From Hyphomicrobiales bacterium (lineage in GTDB: Bacteria; Pseudomonadota; Alphaproteobacteria; Rhizobiales; Rhizobiaceae), in assembly GCA_900469955.1 (NCBI GenBank), contig UBYX01000013.1:1-64000 (forward strand): a DNA stretch of 64,000 nucleotides, read 5' to 3'. The notes under the pieces are model-generated. The model searched no databases, was not told where the DNA came from, and was given only the letters and a program-made list of their open reading frames with translations. Shown here in pieces: positions 46,027 to 52,981 of this stretch. The translations under genes and the position numbers were made by a program. How positions within the stretch are numbered: position 1 is the first letter of the stretch; every line of letters starts with the position of its first letter.

Positions 46027-46497
46027 CTAGCACAAGACCTCACGGCCTTCGGCTTCGGCAACAAGCAGTGCTTCGATGATCAGCTTTTCCGAATGCACAT
46101 GGCGTCTGAGGGCCTCCTGAAAACCCTGGAGCAGATGGCGGGCCGAACTGATGGAAGCGCCGCTCCCGGTCGCAAGCTCCTTCAAGGTCTTCGAGACCTC
46201 CCGACCGGCAATCAGATCGCAGCGGTGCTCCGCCTTCAGCCGTTCGATCATTCGCTGCGCAAAGTTTGATCCGGCATTGCTGCTGAAGTCCGGAAACAGC
46301 ACTTCCTCTTCCAGCACATGCGTCGTCTCGATCAACGTGCCGATGCTTTCCGATGCGGTGAGGCAGGTCACGGGGTCGATTTCGCCGGGCAGCGAGGAGG
46401 CTATTTCCTCGAGCGCGAGGCACAACTCCAGAAGCGCCTCGTGATTGCGCTCCAGCACAGCAAGGTTCTGGGCGCTCAGCTTCGCCTTGATTGTCAT
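46027..46497 (-). CDS. Hemerythrin-like domain protein
   Basis: A 156-residue four-helix protein with the spacing of hemerythrin HHE domains. RNHEALLELC (near residue 19), THVLEEEVLFPDF (near 66), LKAEHRCDLIAG (near 91) and RHVHSEKLIIEAL (near 133) supply His and Glu ligands for a di-iron site. Relatives bind O2 or NO, repair Fe-S clusters or sense redox state. Position ahead of the Fe-S-dependent ubiTUV genes fits iron-sulphur protection or NO handling. GGAAGGAAC precedes ATG 46497. Confidence 0.85.
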   Translation of the reverse strand: MTIKAKLSAQNLAVLERNHEALLELCLALEEIASSLPGEIDPVTCLTASESIGTLIETTHVLEEEVLFPDFSSNAGSNFAQRMIERLKAEHRCDLIAGREVSKTLKELATGSGASISSARHLLQGFQEALRRHVHSEKLIIEALLVAEAEGREVLC

Positions 46498-46659
46498 GTT
46501 CCTTCCCTTCATCCGTGGCGTGACGGAATGGTCCAGACAGGATTTTGTCCGAGAGCATTCCGCAAGCAGGCGCAAGGAAGGAGAATGCCCGACCAGGTTT
46601 GGCCCATCTTTGCGCGGAAGCAAACAAGGCCAAGCGGTTGGCGCCGTGGTGGTCCCGGA

Positions 46660-46935
46660 TCAGGGGCGGCGCGGCTTGGGGGGATTCTTCACGAAGGACA
46701 TCTCTTCCTGAGCCACCTTGCCTTGGGCGCTCAGGATGGCGCGCCATCTGCGGTTTCCAAGCCGCACGCTCAGCCTGTGGGTTCCGGCATGCTCTCCTTC
46801 GCCCCTTTCAACGCTGCTCGTGATATGCCCTTGTCTGAGGCTTTTTCGGAATTCCTCGCTCGACATCCCGAAACGCTGCGCAAGCTCGGGGCTTTCCAGG
46901 ACAAAATCACCATTTTCGTCGCGTTCGATATGCAT
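46660..46935 (-). CDS. DUF6522-family protein
   Basis: A 91-residue protein of an uncharacterised family that I recall as DUF6522, often found in denitrification or low-oxygen gene neighbourhoods of alphaproteobacteria. It begins MHIERDENGDFVLESPELAQ and has the typical middle GHITSSVERGEGEHAGTHRL followed by a short basic beta-rich segment. It follows ubiX by 22 bp on the same strand, so the two probably share a transcript. Confidence 0.72.
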   Translation of the reverse strand: MHIERDENGDFVLESPELAQRFGMSSEEFRKSLRQGHITSSVERGEGEHAGTHRLSVRLGNRRWRAILSAQGKVAQEEMSFVKNPPKPRRP

Positions 46936-46957
46936 GATTATACGGCCTACGGGCGAG

Positions 46958-47578
46958 CTAAAGGAGAAGGTTGGTTACCGTGGATGACCGCTCCGTTTCA
47001 GCGACCTCGCCTTCCCAGATCCTTGCGATGGTTCCGATGGACAGAGCCAAAAGGTCGATCGCCCGACAAGCCAGTTGATCGACCATATCGTCTATCGTCT
47101 GCGGCTTGTGGTAAAAAGCAGGCACTGGCGGCATGACGATCGCTCCCATTTCAGTGACTGTGCACATATTGCGCAGGTGGCCGAGATGCAACGGCGTTTC
47201 CCTGGCAAGCAGCACAAGCCGTCTCCGTTCCTTGAGCTGCACGTCGGCCGCTCGGACTATGAGTGTGTCGGCATGGCCGGATGCCACGGCCGATAGCGTG
47301 CGCATGGAACAGGGTGCCACGATCATTCCATGAACAGGGAAGGAGCCGCTTGCGATGGCAGCGCCGATGTCGCCAGCCGGGTAGATCCTGCAGGCGAGGG
47401 AGCGGATGTGGGGAAGGGCCCGGGGACCAATCTCGTGCTGCAGCGTCCGCCTTCCAGCATCGGAGACCACAAGGTGAGTTTCGATACTTGGCAGTTCAGC
47501 CAGTCGCTCGATAATACGAACAGCGATCGCGGCACCCGAGGCGCCCGATATTCCAACGATCACTCGCTCAGGCTTCAT
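46958..47578 (-). CDS. ubiX: UbiX/Pad1-type flavin prenyltransferase
   Basis: A 206-residue flavoprotein. UbiX attaches a dimethylallyl group to FMN to make prenyl-FMN, the cofactor of UbiD decarboxylases. The FMN site GISGASGAAIAVRI (near residue 9), the motif VAPCSMRTLSAVASGHADTL and VLLARETPLHLGHLRNM (near 130) are family marks. ATG 47578 (MKPERV) follows GGAAG by 7 nt; the upstream open frame is not needed. No ubiD gene is in the window, so the partner lies elsewhere. Confidence 0.92.
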   Translation of the reverse strand: MKPERVIVGISGASGAAIAVRIIERLAELPSIETHLVVSDAGRRTLQHEIGPRALPHIRSLACRIYPAGDIGAAIASGSFPVHGMIVAPCSMRTLSAVASGHADTLIVRAADVQLKERRRLVLLARETPLHLGHLRNMCTVTEMGAIVMPPVPAFYHKPQTIDDMVDQLACRAIDLLALSIGTIARIWEGEVAETERSSTVTNLLL

Positions 47579-47802
47579 AACGGTCTTCCGAAGCATGAAG
47601 CCGAATGCCGCGGCGATGGTCCCGAAGGCGGCAGCCGAATATCGATACGCCAGATGGTCCAGATATCTTCCGCATTGTTCGCTCCCGATCCGATAGCCCT
47701 GGCTATGGGCAAACGGACCATGAAGTGAATGGGCATCTCTTTCGTTGACGCAACGCAATCAGCTTATGAGAGGTGGCCGACGAGCAAACGCGGACTTGGG
47801 TT

Positions 47803-48195
47803 TCAGGAGAGGCGGAGCGCCTTGGGCCCGATGCCGAGGCCGATCTGAAGGCTGTCCGCGATGCGGTGCGCACGGTCCCGGAAGAATTCCATGGCGTCTC
47901 CCCGGCATGTCTGTTCCAGGGTGTCTTCGAAGAGTTGAAGCCAACGCTGGAAGTGATCCGCCGTCAAGGCAAGCCCCTGATGGGCTTTATGGGGGTTGCC
48001 GGAGTAAGCGCCGTTTTTGAAAGCAAGAGCAGACCAGAACAATGTCAGACGCTGAAGGTGAGTGTCCCAGTCACGCCCTATCCGGGCTTCGAAAATCGGA
48101 CCGAGCAAGGGATCGGTCCTGACCCTGCCGTAGAACAGGTGGACGACGGTCCGCACAAGCTCCTCGTCGATCGTATCCTGCCGGACGTCATTCAT
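47803..48195 (-). CDS. Group III truncated haemoglobin
   Basis: A 130-residue globin of the trHb3 (Ctb-like) class. FYGRVRTDPLLGPIFEARIG is the N-terminal signature. HLQRLTLFWSALAFKNGAYS follows, and the proximal His is in NPHKAHQGLAL. Group III globins are linked to NO and O2 handling at low oxygen. TTG 48201 is an alternative start, but ATG 48195 has a GGAT stretch upstream. It heads the minus-strand series ahead of ubiX with 224 bp between, in which I see no gene. Confidence 0.9.
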   Translation of the reverse strand: MNDVRQDTIDEELVRTVVHLFYGRVRTDPLLGPIFEARIGRDWDTHLQRLTLFWSALAFKNGAYSGNPHKAHQGLALTADHFQRWLQLFEDTLEQTCRGDAMEFFRDRAHRIADSLQIGLGIGPKALRLS

Positions 48196-48463
48196 TTGCA
48201 ATCATCCGCTTCCAAACGTGAAGCATCAAGTCGCCGATAACAGTCCGGATGTCGATATGACCAATGCGCACACCGGTTCCGAAGTACCATATTCTCGAAC
48301 TGCGGCAGGCAGCAACATGAATTTGACGCTGAAACGAACGATGCTTGCCGCTCATTCCCCCATCCCCTATATGGCGTCACGCAGATAGGCCCGGATTTCG
48401 CGACAATTGCCGAGCATATTACCTGACCGTGGCCCCTGATGGGGCGCATCTTAGGAGATTTTG

Positions 48464-48826
48464 ATGGCGCAGAATGCCGTCGTGCTCATCGTGGATGATG
48501 AGCCGCTGATACGATTCACAACGCTCGATGTGCTGGAAGAAGTCGGCCATGTGGTCCTCGAGGCCGGGAATGCGGACGAGGCAATGGTGCTTTTCCGCAA
48601 CCGGTCCGACATCGATATCGTTTTCACCGACGTCAATATGGCGGGTTCAATGGACGGGCTTCAGCTTGCCCGGCGTATCCGCGCCGTGCGCCCCAATGTG
48701 GGCATCATCATCACCTCAGGCGTCGTCAATCTTGATCCTATGCTGTTGCCCGCCAACACGGTGTTCCTGCCGAAGCCCTACCAGCACGACAGGCTGTTGT
48801 CCTCGATCCATGAACTGATGCGTTAA
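48464..48826 (+). CDS. Single-domain response regulator (CheY-like)
   Basis: A 120-residue receiver domain without an output domain. The acidic pair VDDEP (residue 10), the phospho-acceptor Asp in FTDVNMAG (near 56), the Thr of IITSG and the Lys of LPKPY are all present, so it should be phosphorylated. AGGAG lies 6 nt before ATG. The leader has a GCCCC-TGAT-GGGGC hairpin about 20 nt upstream of the SD. No kinase gene adjoins. The 262-bp spacer to the globin gene holds nothing else that I can support. Confidence 0.92.
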   Translation: MAQNAVVLIVDDEPLIRFTTLDVLEEVGHVVLEAGNADEAMVLFRNRSDIDIVFTDVNMAGSMDGLQLARRIRAVRPNVGIIITSGVVNLDPMLLPANTVFLPKPYQHDRLLSSIHELMR

Positions 48827-48923
48827 GGTGAGGAGCCTCGCCCCAAGCTTCAACAGGGCGCCCTGCGGAACCAGATAGCCCTGTTTGCGGTTGTGTTGTC
48901 GGTCCATCCGAGGAGATCTCGAT

Positions 48924-49223
48924 ATGCTGACGAGGCTGGCAACGATAGTAGCGATAACCCTTGCATTCGCCGAACCTGCGTTTTCCCAGGTGCCTGCGAC
49001 GGATGCTACGAGCCCCCAATCAGGCACGGCGGCAGCGCCGGCCGGCACTGCAGGAACCTTGCCGGTAACGCCGCTACCGGGGGTCACCGACCCCACGACC
49101 ACCAACAGCACAACTGGCACCGTCGATCATGAGGATCACTGCCAGCCGCCGGGTACGCCAGGCAATACCAATCCGAGTGCGGACGCGCTTGCCCTTCCGC
49201 GTCCGGAGCAGGCGTGTCGCTAA
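48924..49223 (+). CDS. Small exported Thr/Pro/Ala-rich protein
   Basis: A 99-residue protein of unknown function. A signal peptide (MLTRLATIVAITLAFAEPAFS) is followed by a low-complexity region rich in Thr, Pro, Ala and Gly, and two cysteines near the end (DHCQPP and EQACR) that could form a disulfide. AGGAG lies 8 nt before ATG 48924. The frame is open upstream to 48885, but that part is unlike a secreted start. Confidence 0.65.
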   Translation: MLTRLATIVAITLAFAEPAFSQVPATDATSPQSGTAAAPAGTAGTLPVTPLPGVTDPTTTNSTTGTVDHEDHCQPPGTPGNTNPSADALALPRPEQACR

Positions 49224-49369
49224 GGAAGACGGAAACCCCTTTACTCTTCGTCAATCTCTATTAAGTTGGTAGAGATAAGGCCGCTGCCGAAACTCGGGTA
49301 AACCGGGTGTCAGTGGCTTTGTGAGACTGCCCCCTTTCGCCCAATTGCAACGGACGAGGAGTGTGCTTG

Positions 49370-50758
49370 ATGACCTATGACGTCGCTATCGTCGGTTCCG
49401 GTTTCTCCGCAATCGCTCTCACCATCAATCTCCTTCGGGTTCTGCCACGCTCCGCTTCGATAGCCGTCGTCGGGGACGATCCGGGTTTCGGGCGAGGGAC
49501 CGCCTATCGGACCGAATTCTATCTGCATCGCCTGAACGTGCCCGCCGCCCGAATGAGCGTATTTCCGGACCGGCCGGACGATTTCGTCGAATGGCTGCGG
49601 CGAAGGGGCAAGGCGGTTTTCGCCGAGGATTTTGCTACGCGCGGCGATTATGGTCTCTATCTGCGAGATACGCTGGCGACCCTCCTGCGACCACGGCAAC
49701 GGCGGGCGCACGTGGATTTCGTCAAGGCGAAGGCAACGGCCTGTGTGCAGTGCGAGAGCGATCGCCTCGTTTTCTGTCTCGACAACAACGACGAATTGAA
49801 AGCCCGAAATGTGGTTTTGGCTTTGGGTGTCGGCAATGCCGATCTGCCGGTGTCGAAGGATTGCATCGCGGAAAGCGTACGGCCTCGCATCGTCGACAAC
49901 CCTTGGCGACTCAGCTGGCTTTCGCGGGTGGGAAGAACGGACGAGATCTGTATTCTCGGCTCCGGGTTGACCATGATCGATCAGGTTCTGTCGCTAAGGG
50001 CCCGTGGTCATCGCGGTAAAATTCATGTGCTGTCGCGTCGCGGACTGGTACCGCACCCGCATCCTCCGCGGCGTGCCACACCGGTCGCTCCGGAACTGCC
50101 GGCCAGCCGGGAGATCAGCCAGCTCTTGCAGGCTTTGCGTCAGCAGATAAAAAGCAGCGGCGCCGACTGGCGCGGCGTCATCGACGGACTGCGACCGCAA
50201 AGCCAAGCCCTGTGGCAGTCTTTGAGCCGGGACCAGCGCTCGCGGTTTCTCCGTCATGCGCTTGCCTGGTGGAATATTCACCGCCACCGCATTGCGCCGG
50301 AAGTTTTCACCCGCTTTGACGCATTGATCAAGGACGGGACGGTCACCGTGCATGCTGGATTCATCCGGTCTATCGATGAGGAGGGCGCTGCTGCGAACAT
50401 TGACTACCGCCGGCGCGGCACCCGAGACTTCACCTCCATTCGCGCCGACTGGATCGTCAATTGCACGGGCATGGAACGGGCCGGCATCGGGCATTCGCCT
50501 TTGCTGCGCGAAATGCGAGAGAGTGAGATGCTCGTCATGGACGAGCTCGGCCTCGGTATTTCCGTCGATCCGCATTCCCGGGTTTTGGATGCAGACGGCA
50601 AGGCCCAGCCCGGCCTGTTTGCCGCTGGCGCCCTTACGGCTGGCCAGTTCTGGGAAATAACGGCCGTACCCGATATTCGAGTTCAGGCAAGTCTGCTTGC
50701 GGACGTGATCGCCGCGCAGGTCGCGCAAACGGCTCCGCCGGATGCTCGCATCGCCTGA
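49370..50758 (+). CDS. FAD/NAD(P)-binding oxidoreductase-like protein (NAD_binding_9)
   Basis: A 462-residue flavoprotein. The FAD motif VAIVGSGFSAIALTINLL is at residue 5. A second dinucleotide motif, CILGSGLTMIDQVLSLRA, lies near residue 195. WIVNCTGMERAG and a C-terminal GLFAAGALTAGQFWEITAVP follow. The family (DUF with NAD_binding_9) is found in hydroxyacylglutathione hydrolase-like and siderophore contexts, but its reaction is not known. AGGAG is about 8 nt before ATG 49370. It stands alone. Confidence 0.85.
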   Translation: MTYDVAIVGSGFSAIALTINLLRVLPRSASIAVVGDDPGFGRGTAYRTEFYLHRLNVPAARMSVFPDRPDDFVEWLRRRGKAVFAEDFATRGDYGLYLRDTLATLLRPRQRRAHVDFVKAKATACVQCESDRLVFCLDNNDELKARNVVLALGVGNADLPVSKDCIAESVRPRIVDNPWRLSWLSRVGRTDEICILGSGLTMIDQVLSLRARGHRGKIHVLSRRGLVPHPHPPRRATPVAPELPASREISQLLQALRQQIKSSGADWRGVIDGLRPQSQALWQSLSRDQRSRFLRHALAWWNIHRHRIAPEVFTRFDALIKDGTVTVHAGFIRSIDEEGAAANIDYRRRGTRDFTSIRADWIVNCTGMERAGIGHSPLLREMRESEMLVMDELGLGISVDPHSRVLDADGKAQPGLFAAGALTAGQFWEITAVPDIRVQASLLADVIAAQVAQTAPPDARIA

Positions 50759-50872
50759 TCGGGTTTCGTTGGCATGAATTTCTTCTTATAGGGTGTCTTC
50801 GGCGTTTCCTTTCCTTCCGTCCCCGAAAACGGCCGGTAGTCTGTAGCAAATCGTTTCGCGAAAGGATTTCCC

Positions 50873-51424
50873 ATGGCTCTGAAGGTGGTCGGTCTTGCGG
50901 GTAGCTACAACCGGCCCTCCAAGACTTTCGTGCTGGTCGAGCATATCGCCAGGATCGCCGCTCACCGCTATGGCTTCGAGCCGTTGATTTATGACATGGC
51001 CGATGTCGGGCCTTCCCTCGGGCAGGCCCAGCACCAACGCGAGCTCGACGAGGCTGCGACCGCCATCCTGAATGATGTGGTTGGAGCGGATCTGCTGATC
51101 GTGGGTTCGCCAACGTACAAAGGAAGTTATTCAGGTCTTTTCAAGCATTTCGTAGACCTCATCGACCCCGAGCAGCTCCGCGCCAAGCCCGTCCTGATTA
51201 CCGCGACGGGCGGCGGTGACCGGCATGCCTTGATGGTCGAGCATCAGCTGCGGCCGCTTTTCGGTTTCTTTATGGCCCATACCTTGCCGACGGCCGTGTA
51301 TGCTTCCGACAAGGATTTCTCCGATTACCGGATCGTCTCGGACCCGCTGCGACAGAGAATCGGTTTCGCCGTCGACGAGCTCGGCGCTTTCTTGCCCGCA
51401 CGGAAGTTTGCCGCTACGGGCTGA
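50873..51424 (+). CDS. NADPH-dependent FMN reductase (MsuE/SsuE-like)
   Basis: A 183-residue flavodoxin-fold reductase. GLAGSYNRPSKTFVLVEHIA (residue 8) binds the FMN phosphate, and VGSPTYKGSYSGLFKHFVDL (near 79) is the classic MsuE/SsuE motif. Such enzymes supply reduced FMN to two-component monooxygenases for sulfonate use. No monooxygenase gene is adjacent, so the physiological partner is unknown. GAAAGGA lies upstream of ATG. Confidence 0.9.
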   Translation: MALKVVGLAGSYNRPSKTFVLVEHIARIAAHRYGFEPLIYDMADVGPSLGQAQHQRELDEAATAILNDVVGADLLIVGSPTYKGSYSGLFKHFVDLIDPEQLRAKPVLITATGGGDRHALMVEHQLRPLFGFFMAHTLPTAVYASDKDFSDYRIVSDPLRQRIGFAVDELGAFLPARKFAATG

Positions 51425-51491
51425 ACTTTACTTTCGTCCACGTTGCCGTATCTATGCCCGCGCCGTCCAAGCGAATTTAAGGAGAACGGGC

Positions 51492-51983
51492 ATGGCCATC
51501 GAGGAGGATATCGCCAGGATCACCGAGCAGGAGAAGATCCTTGTCTTCGATCGATTCGACCTTGGCACTGCGTGGGATCTCGGATCCTTGCTCCGTCATA
51601 TGGCAACCGAAAGAAGTCTCGGTGTCGCGATCGACGTGCGGCTGCATTCCATGCCTGCCTTCTACACGGCTCTTGCCGGCTCCACTCCGGATAACGAAAG
51701 CTGGGTGCGGCGCAAGCGCAATGTTGTTCTGCGTTTTTTTCAATCGAGCTACATGATCGGTCGAAAGCTTGCCCAGCGGGATGAAACGCTCGAATCGAAA
51801 TATGGCCTGTCGGCGGTCGATTACGCACCGCACGGAGGCAGCTTTCCGATTGCGGTCACTGGCGTCGGCTGTGTCGGAGCCGTAACGGTATCGGGCCTGC
51901 CGCAGCGGGATGACCACAATCTGGTCGTGGAGGCGCTAGGACGCCTGCTCGGCAAGGACATCTCGACTTTCCGGCTCGATTGA
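51492..51983 (+). CDS. UPF0303/HbpS-like (haem-degrading domain) protein
   Basis: A 163-residue protein of the UPF0303 group (Haem_degrading/HbpS-GlcG fold). LGVAIDVRLHSMPAFYTALA (near 46), DNESWVRRKRNVVLRFF and PHGGSFPIAVTGVGCVGAVT are typical. Members bind haem or chaperone tail-anchored proteins in yeast; the bacterial role is unsettled. ATG 51492 follows GGAGAACGGGC. It is 10 bp before the DUF924 gene, probably one unit. Confidence 0.85.
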   Translation: MAIEEDIARITEQEKILVFDRFDLGTAWDLGSLLRHMATERSLGVAIDVRLHSMPAFYTALAGSTPDNESWVRRKRNVVLRFFQSSYMIGRKLAQRDETLESKYGLSAVDYAPHGGSFPIAVTGVGCVGAVTVSGLPQRDDHNLVVEALGRLLGKDISTFRLD

Positions 51984-51993
51984 GGAGCACCTG

Positions 51994-52551
51994 ATGGCCA
52001 AGGCCGATATCAAGACCCCCGACGAGGTGTTCTCCTTCTGGTTCAAGGAGCTTAGCCGCAAAGACTGGTTCGAGAAGAACGAGGCATTGGACGAGGCGAT
52101 GCGAAGGCATTTTGCGCCGACGCATCTATCGCTTGCCCGCGGTGAACTGGATACTTGGCGTGCATCTCCTCAAAATCGCCTGGCAGCCGTCATCGTGCTC
52201 GACCAGTTTCCGCGCAACCTCTATCGTGGCACGCCGCTGGCGTTCGCGACCGATTGGCAGGCGTTGAGGGAAGCCAAGCTCGCGATCGAGGCCGGCGCAG
52301 ATATGGCCGTCCCGCCGGAGCAGCGCGTCTTCTTCTACCTGCCGTTCGAACACTCGGAAAACCTTGCCGAGCAGGATCGATCGGTAGAGCTTTTTGCACT
52401 GCTGGGAGATGCCGAATATCTCGACTATGCAGAGCGTCACCGCGTGGTGATCCGGCAATTCGGGCGGTTTCCGCATCGAAATGCGTTTCTGGGGAGAGAA
52501 TCCACCGCCGCCGAGCTCGAATACCTTTCGAGGCCCGGCGCCGGTTTCTGA
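51994..52551 (+). CDS. DUF924-family protein
   Basis: A 185-residue all-helical protein of the DUF924 (YPO3963-type) family. The start is DEVFSFWFKELSRKDWFEKN, then the characteristic VIVLDQFPRNLYRGTPLAFA (near 66) and FFYLPFEHSENLAEQDRSVE. The TPR-like fold has no assigned function. GAGGAG is upstream of ATG. Its 3' end is 9 bp from the convergent GlsB/YeaQ gene. Confidence 0.9.
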   Translation: MAKADIKTPDEVFSFWFKELSRKDWFEKNEALDEAMRRHFAPTHLSLARGELDTWRASPQNRLAAVIVLDQFPRNLYRGTPLAFATDWQALREAKLAIEAGADMAVPPEQRVFFYLPFEHSENLAEQDRSVELFALLGDAEYLDYAERHRVVIRQFGRFPHRNAFLGRESTAAELEYLSRPGAGF

Positions 52552-52560
52552 CATCAGGCG

Positions 52561-52815
52561 CTAACGGCGTACCATGCGACCGACGGCAATCAGGATGCAG
52601 GCTCCGATGAAACCTGCAATGAGATAGCCGATCCAGCCGCCTAGCACGACGCCGAAGACGCTGAGAATGGCGTTGGCGATGATGGCGCCAACAATGCCGA
52701 GAAGAATGTTCATGAGGATGCCCATGTTGCTCTTCATGAACTGTTCGGCGAGCCACCCGGCAACGCCGCCGATAATGATTGCCGCAATCCAGCCGATCCC
52801 TGCATCACTTTCCAT
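52561..52815 (-). CDS. GlsB/YeaQ/YmgE-family stress membrane protein
   Basis: An 84-residue transglycosylase-associated-type membrane protein with three helices: IGWIAAIIIGGVAGWLAEQF, MGILMNILLGIVGAIIANAI and GGWIGYLIAGFIGACILIAV. Members are induced by stress in many bacteria. ATG 52815 has AAGGAGGG 8 nt upstream. A GGAAC-N16-CGTT promoter at 52872-52848 places it in the EcfG general-stress regulon with fair certainty. Confidence 0.93.
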   Translation of the reverse strand: MESDAGIGWIAAIIIGGVAGWLAEQFMKSNMGILMNILLGIVGAIIANAILSVFGVVLGGWIGYLIAGFIGACILIAVGRMVRR

Positions 52816-52847
52816 AAGCCTACCCTCCTTCGGTTGTGGCGGAAGGT

Positions 52848-52872
52848 AACGCGGAGAATGTTCCCGAGTTCC
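52848..52872 (-). promoter_or_regulatory. EcfG/RpoE2-type general-stress promoter
   Basis: On the minus strand GGAAC (52872-52868), 16-bp spacer, CGTT (52851-52848), about 33 bp before the GlsB/YeaQ start. This is the exact alphaproteobacterial EcfG consensus. Confidence 0.7.
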
Positions 52873-52981
52873 CTTGGTTTGTTCCAATTCTTGAGGGAGC
52901 GGCGCAAGCTTCCTTTTCTTCGCCTTGAAGTGCCTCTATTTTCGCCCGCGAATCCGATCGAAAAAGACAAAGAGCAGAGCC

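Noticed and set aside
46629..46642. GCCAA-GCGG-TTGGC dyad considered as an Fnr/NnrR site
   Set aside because: The arms point the wrong way: such sites need TTG on the left and CAA on the right.
46958..47578. UbiD-type decarboxylase
   Set aside because: Length (206 residues) and FMN motifs are those of UbiX. UbiD is near 500 residues and absent here.
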